This document shows, in pieces, positions 59,926 through 64,000 of a DNA stretch of 64,000 nucleotides. The notes beneath the pieces were generated by a model that did not search any database, was not told where the DNA came from, and saw nothing but the letters and a program-made list of their open reading frames with translations. Position 1 is the first letter of the stretch. Every line of letters starts with the position of its first letter. The position numbers were made by a program, and so were the translations under genes. Source of the stretch: Geomonas ferrireducens (GTDB taxonomy: Bacteria; Desulfobacterota; Desulfuromonadia; Geobacterales; Geobacteraceae); NCBI RefSeq assembly GCF_004917065.1, contig NZ_SSYA01000002.1, forward strand, positions 1,535,555 to 1,599,554, in the 5' to 3' direction.

Positions 59926-61301
59926 GGTCTGCTCACTATCATGATTTCGGCCGTGAGGTCGGCAGGGGCCTGGTCCCAAAAGAGCGCGAGGTTGTTCCAC
60001 TTCTGCACCTGTTCCCATTGGTCGCTGCGGCTGTCGATGGCGAAGTAGATGGAACGGGTGCGCCGCGGCAGTTCCTGGGGAGGAGTCGGGAGGTGGTGCA
60101 GTGGGATGCCGGGCAGCGCCTGGGAGATCAGAAGCGGAAGCCGTTCGCGGGCACTCAACTTCGCGACCCCGGCCAGGGAAACGAGCACGGACTCGGCCTC
60201 TTCGTCCGTGGAAAGAACCAGGAAGAAGCGGCCCCGCCCCTGGAAGTGGGAGGGCGCCAGCTCGGAGCTGAAATAGTTGCCGTCATAGGTCATGGAGAGG
60301 GAGTAATCGGGGCCTGCGGTGATCTGCTGCAGGAGCATGAGGATGAGGTCGTGAGCCTGGGAGAAGCATCGTGCCAGGTCGAGATGGCGGTAATCCGGCA
60401 GAAGGCGCTCTTCCCCCCCACATGAGACGGTTTCGGAAAACGATGAAAGTTCCGCGACTAGCTGCGTCAGCGCCCCGTAGACCAGCCACGGGTGGGACTC
60501 CCCCGCCAACAGGTGATCGAGCTGCGCCAGGTGACGGTTCAGCGTTCTAAGAGCGAGAAGATAGACGAGATCCTTGGAGCCGAACTCGGCGTCCTGAACG
60601 CCGCGCTGCTTCTTGCCCGCCTCGAGAGCACGGCAACGCGCGGAAACCAGATCCCGTATTTCACGCACCACCGCCAAGAGGGGCTGTGAGGACGCGATGC
60701 TCACCGAAGGAGGAATGAAATCACGGGAGAGCTCGACCGTTTCGTTGCGCAGTTCCAGCCTTGCAAAGGGGATGAGCAGGTAGTCGCCCAGGAGGTCGAG
60801 CTCGTCTTCCCAGAAGATCCTCGCAAGGTGGCTCAACTGTCGGACCTCCGCTGCCGGGCCTGCACCGTATAGGTCCGGACGGCTCATCCCCACCTCATCC
60901 GTCACGAAACGACTCGCCACCCGTCCGAGCGGCTCCCCTTGCTCGACGACCGTCACGTTCTCACCCTGCTCCTGCCACTTCCTCAGCCCGAGATAGGCGA
61001 TCAGCGCACCGCCGGCCGCCTCCATGGTTTCCGGCAGCAGCCGCGGCTCGATCACGGCGTTTCCCGGAAATTTGAGGAAGGTTCCGTCAGGGAAGAGGAA
61101 TTCTCCGGCGGTAACGGAAAGCGAACGCATGCCTGACGCGGCAAGCTCGACGTCGGCCCGGCAGACGCCCCAAAGATGCGGCGTGGTCCATTGACGGAAG
61201 GGAGTGAAGCGGAGTTCCGCGCTCCGTTCGGCGAGCTGGAAATGCTGCGGCTGCAGGAACATACCCTGGTGCCAGAAGACAGGTCCGTGTGGCATGGTCA
61301 T
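59922..61301 (-). CDS. tssK: T6SS baseplate protein TssK
   Basis: 459 residues. Starts PVFWHQGMFLQPQHFQ, the hallmark of TssK. It continues with YLGLRKWQEQ, the shoulder domain, and a C-terminal part 'RLPLLISQALPGIPLHHLP' and IYFAIDSRSDQW that contacts TssL/TssM. Start 61301 overlaps the tssJ stop (ATGA) and has GAGGGTGG ahead; the frame reading back to 61535 is not real. Confidence 0.95.
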   Translation of the reverse strand: MTMPHGPVFWHQGMFLQPQHFQLAERSAELRFTPFRQWTTPHLWGVCRADVELAASGMRSLSVTAGEFLFPDGTFLKFPGNAVIEPRLLPETMEAAGGALIAYLGLRKWQEQGENVTVVEQGEPLGRVASRFVTDEVGMSRPDLYGAGPAAEVRQLSHLARIFWEDELDLLGDYLLIPFARLELRNETVELSRDFIPPSVSIASSQPLLAVVREIRDLVSARCRALEAGKKQRGVQDAEFGSKDLVYLLALRTLNRHLAQLDHLLAGESHPWLVYGALTQLVAELSSFSETVSCGGEERLLPDYRHLDLARCFSQAHDLILMLLQQITAGPDYSLSMTYDGNYFSSELAPSHFQGRGRFFLVLSTDEEAESVLVSLAGVAKLSARERLPLLISQALPGIPLHHLPTPPQELPRRTRSIYFAIDSRSDQWEQVQKWNNLALFWDQAPADLTAEIMIVSRP

Positions 61302-61783
61302 TCCACCCTCGCCCCGGCGATCTCCAGCGCGCCCAAATCGACGCGGAGTCGCCCGCCCCTTGATTCGGTCGGCAGGGGCACAAGCTCCGTCGCCTTCTTC
61401 CCCTGGTGGTAATAGCCGGTGGCAAGGCCCAGGTAACGGGCTCCCTCCACCTTGTCGCAATTCTGGGACACCGTCTGTCCGGGTTGCACTACAATCTGGC
61501 GCGCACTGACCACCGATGCGTCGAAACGGCCGCACTCAAGGAGCCTCGGCAAGCCGTCCCGTGCCTGGACAAGCAGCCTGAATCCCTCCGGCTCCCTTAG
61601 CTGGTAGAGGCATAGCATCAGGGCGTGGCTGGTCTTTTCGTAGCGGTTCAACTGAGGATCCGCCTGCACCGTGAGGCTCATCACCGTGCTTCCGCTCCCC
61701 TTCCCCTCTCCCCGCACCTGCGGTGAACATGCGGCGGTAAGACAGCCCGCCATTACCGCGATGACCAGGTTGTACTTGTGCAT
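61298..61783 (-). CDS. tssJ: T6SS outer-membrane lipoprotein TssJ
   Basis: 161 residues. Lipoprotein signal with lipobox LTAAC (Cys19). The mature domain shows TssJ features: ALMLCLYQLREPEGF, CGRFDASVVSARQIVVQPGQ and ARYLGLATGYYHQ. It anchors the TssLM complex to the outer membrane. First gene of the minus-strand T6SS run; start 61783 follows GGGTGG. Promoter presumably lies in the AT-rich stretch 61850-61900, but no strong match was found. Confidence 0.92.
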   Translation of the reverse strand: MHKYNLVIAVMAGCLTAACSPQVRGEGKGSGSTVMSLTVQADPQLNRYEKTSHALMLCLYQLREPEGFRLLVQARDGLPRLLECGRFDASVVSARQIVVQPGQTVSQNCDKVEGARYLGLATGYYHQGKKATELVPLPTESRGGRLRVDLGALEIAGARVE

Positions 61784-61985
61784 AGGCCACCCCGCGCCAG
61801 TGAGATGTGGCGAGGAACACTTCGGATCCCCGCCCGGCGACAAGGCAAAAGATTAGCATAAATTTATTTTTAGCAAGTAGCAGGACGGGATTTAATTTGT
61901 GATCGAGCCGGAGGGGACTTATGGTATAAACGGATGTGCTTTGGTAACGATCGACGAGAACGATAAGGAATGCAGGGGACGGACA

Positions 61986-62582
61986 ATGCCGGAAACCGAG
62001 GCTTTGGATATTACGGGGGCGATCCTCGTCGGTGGAAAGAGCCGTCGCATGGGACGCGACAAGGCGCTCCTTGAGTTTCGCGGCAGGCCGCTCTTCGAGC
62101 GCGTTCTAGATCTCTTCCAGGAGTCGTTTCCGCAGGTTGTGCTGGTAGGAAACCAGGGGGAGCGCTTTGAAGGGTACGGGGTTCGCGTCCTTCCCGACCT
62201 CGTCCCCGGCAGCTCGCTGGGCGGTATCTACACGGCGCTTGCCTCTGTGCAGACCGAATGGGTTTTCGTGGCGTCGTGCGACCTACCCTTCCCGAGCCGC
62301 GCGGTCCTGCATTATCTCTGCTCGCTCTCGGAAGGGTGCGACGCCGTCGTCCCCAGAACCGAACACGGCTATGAGCCGCTCTTCGCGCTTTACTCGCGCC
62401 GCTGCCTGCAGCCGATCGACGAGCTGTTGCAAAGCGGCGATTGCTGCGCCTACGCCTGGTATCCCAAGGTGAGGGTCAGGGAAGTGGGACCTGAAGAGAT
62501 CGCCGCACTCGATCCTGCCGGGATCGCCTTCATCAATCTGAACACGCCGGAAGACATAGAAAAGACAGGAGAGACCCAATGA
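61986..62582 (+). CDS. mobA: Molybdenum cofactor guanylyltransferase
   Basis: 198 residues. ITGAILVGGKSRRMGRDKALL (nucleotide loop), LVGNQGERF, LPDLVPGSSLGGIYTAL and the VASCDLPFP metal-binding Asp mark MobA, which joins GMP to molybdopterin for the MGD cofactor used by nitrate, formate and similar enzymes. Start 61986 is preferred (AGGGGAC upstream, motif near the N-terminus). Divergent from the T6SS run. Stop overlaps mobB as ATGA. Confidence 0.93.
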   Translation: MPETEALDITGAILVGGKSRRMGRDKALLEFRGRPLFERVLDLFQESFPQVVLVGNQGERFEGYGVRVLPDLVPGSSLGGIYTALASVQTEWVFVASCDLPFPSRAVLHYLCSLSEGCDAVVPRTEHGYEPLFALYSRRCLQPIDELLQSGDCCAYAWYPKVRVREVGPEEIAALDPAGIAFINLNTPEDIEKTGETQ

Positions 62583-63082
62583 CGGTAAAGGCAGTATCCT
62601 TCGTGGCAAAATCGAACACCGGAAAGACCACCCTACTGGAAAAGGTCATCGCCCACCTGAAAGAACGGGGTTACAAGGTGGGGGTCATAAAGCATGACGC
62701 GCACCGCTTCGACATCGACCATCCGGGCAAGGACAGCTACCGCCTCACCGCGGCTGGCGCCGACACCATGCTGATCTCGTCGCCGGAGAAGCTCGCCATC
62801 GTGAAGAAACACACCCAGTCCCCCCCCATCGAGGAACTCATCGAGACCTACTTTGCGGACCTGGACATCGTCCTGACCGAAGGGTTCAAGAAGAGCGGCA
62901 TGCCCAAGATCGAGGTGAACCGTCAGGAGAGAAGCACGGAACTGCTCTGCCGCGGCGAAAATCACGACCCCACCCTCGTGGCGGTCGCAAGCGACGCCGA
63001 TTTGGCGCTCGACGTGCCGGTATTGGACCTGAACGACCCCAGCGCCGTCGCCGACTTCATCGAGGAAACCTTTCTGCAGTAA
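62579..63082 (+). CDS. mobB: Molybdopterin-guanine dinucleotide biosynthesis adaptor
   Basis: 167 residues. P-loop AKSNTGKTTLLEKVIAHL, GVIKHDAHRFDIDHPGKDS and DIVLTEGFKKSGMPKIEV are the MobB signatures. GTP-binding partner of MobA. Coupled to it by a four-base overlap. A GGCGCG/CGCGCC stem (63104-63127) follows, without a T-run. Confidence 0.95.
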   Translation: MTVKAVSFVAKSNTGKTTLLEKVIAHLKERGYKVGVIKHDAHRFDIDHPGKDSYRLTAAGADTMLISSPEKLAIVKKHTQSPPIEELIETYFADLDIVLTEGFKKSGMPKIEVNRQERSTELLCRGENHDPTLVAVASDADLALDVPVLDLNDPSAVADFIEETFLQ

Positions 63083-63103
63083 TTTCCGGAAGCATCAGAT
63101 CAG

Positions 63104-63127
63104 GGCGCGTCTCTCCAGAGGCGCGCC
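63104..63127 (+). terminator. Stem-loop after mobB
   Basis: GGCGCG (63104-63109) faces CGCGCC (63122-63127) with TCTC...GAGG pairing inside, 22 bases after the mobB stop. There is no T-run, so the call is weak. Confidence 0.4.
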
Positions 63128-63189
63128 TCCGGTCGCAGTTCGCGTCGTCAAGGCTCGCCGAACCGCTGTTCATGCGGCAGCTTCACCCT

Positions 63190-63272
63190 CCCCCCCCCCC
63201 GCGTCACATACCAATTTCTCCCGCTTGATTTCCGTGCACCCCACAGTATTGTTAATTTCGGTACATTAACAA
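63190..63272 (+). promoter_or_regulatory. Poly-C tract and operator-like inverted repeat upstream of the 63320 gene
   Basis: Eleven C (63190-63200) precede a perfect 8-bp inverted repeat, TTGTTAAT-TTCGGTAC-ATTAACAA (63249-63272), which ends 47 bases before the GTG. The palindrome could be a repressor or activator site; the homopolymer could vary in length. Confidence 0.4.
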
Positions 63273-63319
63273 AAACCACCACAGTCAAATCTTCGTCCAC
63301 GGAAGAAAGGAGGTGCGAT

Positions 63320-63760
63320 GTGACAAGTCAGAGTCCCCGAATACAGCGAAACTACCGCAACCAAGCGCCGACAAGATTTCACGAGGCCAACCAGAGGACA
63401 AGGACCGCCTTGGCGGACAAAACCAGATTTCCCGACACGTTCTGGGGGGAGAAACTGGGGCTGATCCAAGCGTATTTCACGGTATCCGATAAGCATGATG
63501 CCGTGTACCACGAAGCCAAGTACGGCAGCAGACTGGTGATCTCGCAACGGGACATACTCCAGGCACAGCTCGTCACGCTTTTGGATCAGATCGTATCTTT
63601 TCTGGAAATGGCTGCCGTGCGCGATCCGGAGATCCTCCTCGCCTCCGGCTTCGACATGACCAAGGAGAGAAGAGGTGGCTCCAGGGTAAAGGCAGCACCC
63701 GCAGCCCGGATGGCAGAAAATGCCGACTCTAAAGAGGGAGAAAGCAGCACCCAAGACTGA
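63320..63760 (+). CDS. Conserved-type small cytoplasmic protein (146 aa), unknown function
   Basis: Starts at GTG 63320, eight bases after AAAGGAGG; an ATG two bases earlier is out of frame. The central helical region (LGLIQAYFTVSDKHDAVYHE, then RDILQAQLVTLLDQIVSFLE) leads into AAVRDPEILLASGFDMTKERR, a pattern I associate with a small protein family recurring in Geobacter-type genomes; this is from memory and no search was run. The basic start and tail suggest contact with nucleic acid or a polyanion. Followed by a strong stem-loop. Confidence 0.65.
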   Translation: MTSQSPRIQRNYRNQAPTRFHEANQRTRTALADKTRFPDTFWGEKLGLIQAYFTVSDKHDAVYHEAKYGSRLVISQRDILQAQLVTLLDQIVSFLEMAAVRDPEILLASGFDMTKERRGGSRVKAAPAARMAENADSKEGESSTQD

Positions 63761-63795
63761 CCCACTCTACCTATGCATTTTGGGTCGTGAGTTGA

Positions 63796-63826
63796 GGGGG
63801 ATGCGGGTCGCATCCCCCAGTTTATT
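63796..63826 (+). terminator. Terminator of the 63320 gene
   Basis: GGGGGATGCG-GGT-CGCATCCCCC, a perfect 10-bp stem with a 3-base loop, then AGTTTATTC. It lies 36 bases beyond the stop. Confidence 0.75.
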
Positions 63827-63891
63827 CCCAGCAGGAAAGCTACCTTTTCTGCCCCCCCAGGTATCTCCCCCCCCTTTCAAACCATATCTCT

Positions 63892-64000
63892 CGGTCAACG
63901 ACTCATCCAGAGCGGTCAACGACTTGTCCAGAGCGGTCAACGACTCGTTCAGAGCGATCAACGACTCTTCCAGAGCGGTCAACGACTCGTGCGGAGCGGT
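63892..64000 (-). repeat. 21-bp tandem repeat, possibly the end of a heptad-repeat ORF
   Basis: Five 21-base units of the type CGGTCAACGACTC-N2-CCAGAG run to the right edge. On the minus strand they stay open from the edge and read TALDESL in each unit, then continue into a non-repetitive tail and stop at 63767. The heptad Leu pattern would make a coiled coil, but the tail (GGGDTWGGRKGSF...) looks non-coding and crosses the terminator region. It may be a minisatellite only, or the C-terminus of a gene outside the window. Confidence 0.55.

Noticed and set aside
63767..63890. C-terminal tail of the heptad ORF as a real domain
   Set aside because: It crosses the strong terminator stem and has low-complexity, non-protein-like composition; kept only as a repeat call.

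Overview
The window looks like a chromosome segment of a Geobacter-clade bacterium (Desulfuromonadia; Geobacter, Citrifermentans or Geomonas type). This rests on high GC content, a small multiheme c-type cytochrome paired with a periplasmic flavoprotein, hemerythrins, a probable selenoprotein, V4R/sigma-54 regulation, and repeats of a kind common in that clade. There is no rRNA, tRNA or CRISPR array that I can support.

Layout. 1-6 kb is accessory: the 3' end of a glycosyltransferase, a 35-residue membrane peptide, a Cys glutathione peroxidase, two lipoproteins, a Lys/Ala-rich exported repeat protein, and a two-gene exported module flanked by a 57-bp duplicated hairpin. 5.9-11.8 kb (minus) is an Emr-type tripartite efflux operon that also holds a universal stress protein, two tiny membrane ORFs and a terminal tetR, with a palindromic operator over the likely promoter. 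12-17 kb (minus) has an Ig-like lipoprotein, an amidohydrolase and panB-panC-panD. 17-21 kb (minus) has a GAF chemoreceptor, phosphofructokinase, a 190-bp tandem repeat block and a peroxiredoxin-like gene read through an in-frame TGA as selenocysteine. 21.9-23.3 kb (plus) is a DUF1858 / Fe-S / hemerythrin operon behind an FNR/HcpR-like site. 23.5-30.5 kb (minus) is core metabolism: hom, nusB, ribH, ribBA, ribE, ribD, nrdR and a dCMP deaminase.

30.6-37.4 kb is the most interesting metabolic locus. A minus-strand run encodes a tetraheme cytochrome, a flavocytochrome-c-like reductase, a porin, a bacteriohemerythrin and an MFS transporter. It starts from a near-consensus sigma-54 promoter and is divergent from a XylR/DmpR-type activator with a V4R sensor. 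It reads as an inducible periplasmic respiration module for an unidentified organic electron acceptor. 37.4-42.6 kb has tex, a zinc-ribbon protein, a PAP2 phosphatase and a Fur-box-preceded DUF3793-DUF2325 pair.

42.7-61.8 kb (minus) is a type VI secretion cluster: tssJ-K-L-M-A-B-C-hcp-E-F-G, a lipase effector, two paralogous ankyrin proteins (probable immunity), vgrG, a DUF4123 adaptor and a small protein. tssC, the large sheath subunit, carries an in-frame TAA at codon 124, and no clpV or PAAR gene is present, so the system may be inactive or recently decaying. 62-64 kb has mobA-mobB, a small clade-type protein and a 21-bp tandem repeat running off the edge.

Gene starts were re-chosen using ribosome-binding sites and stop/start overlaps. 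Functions come from motifs read by eye; no database search was run.
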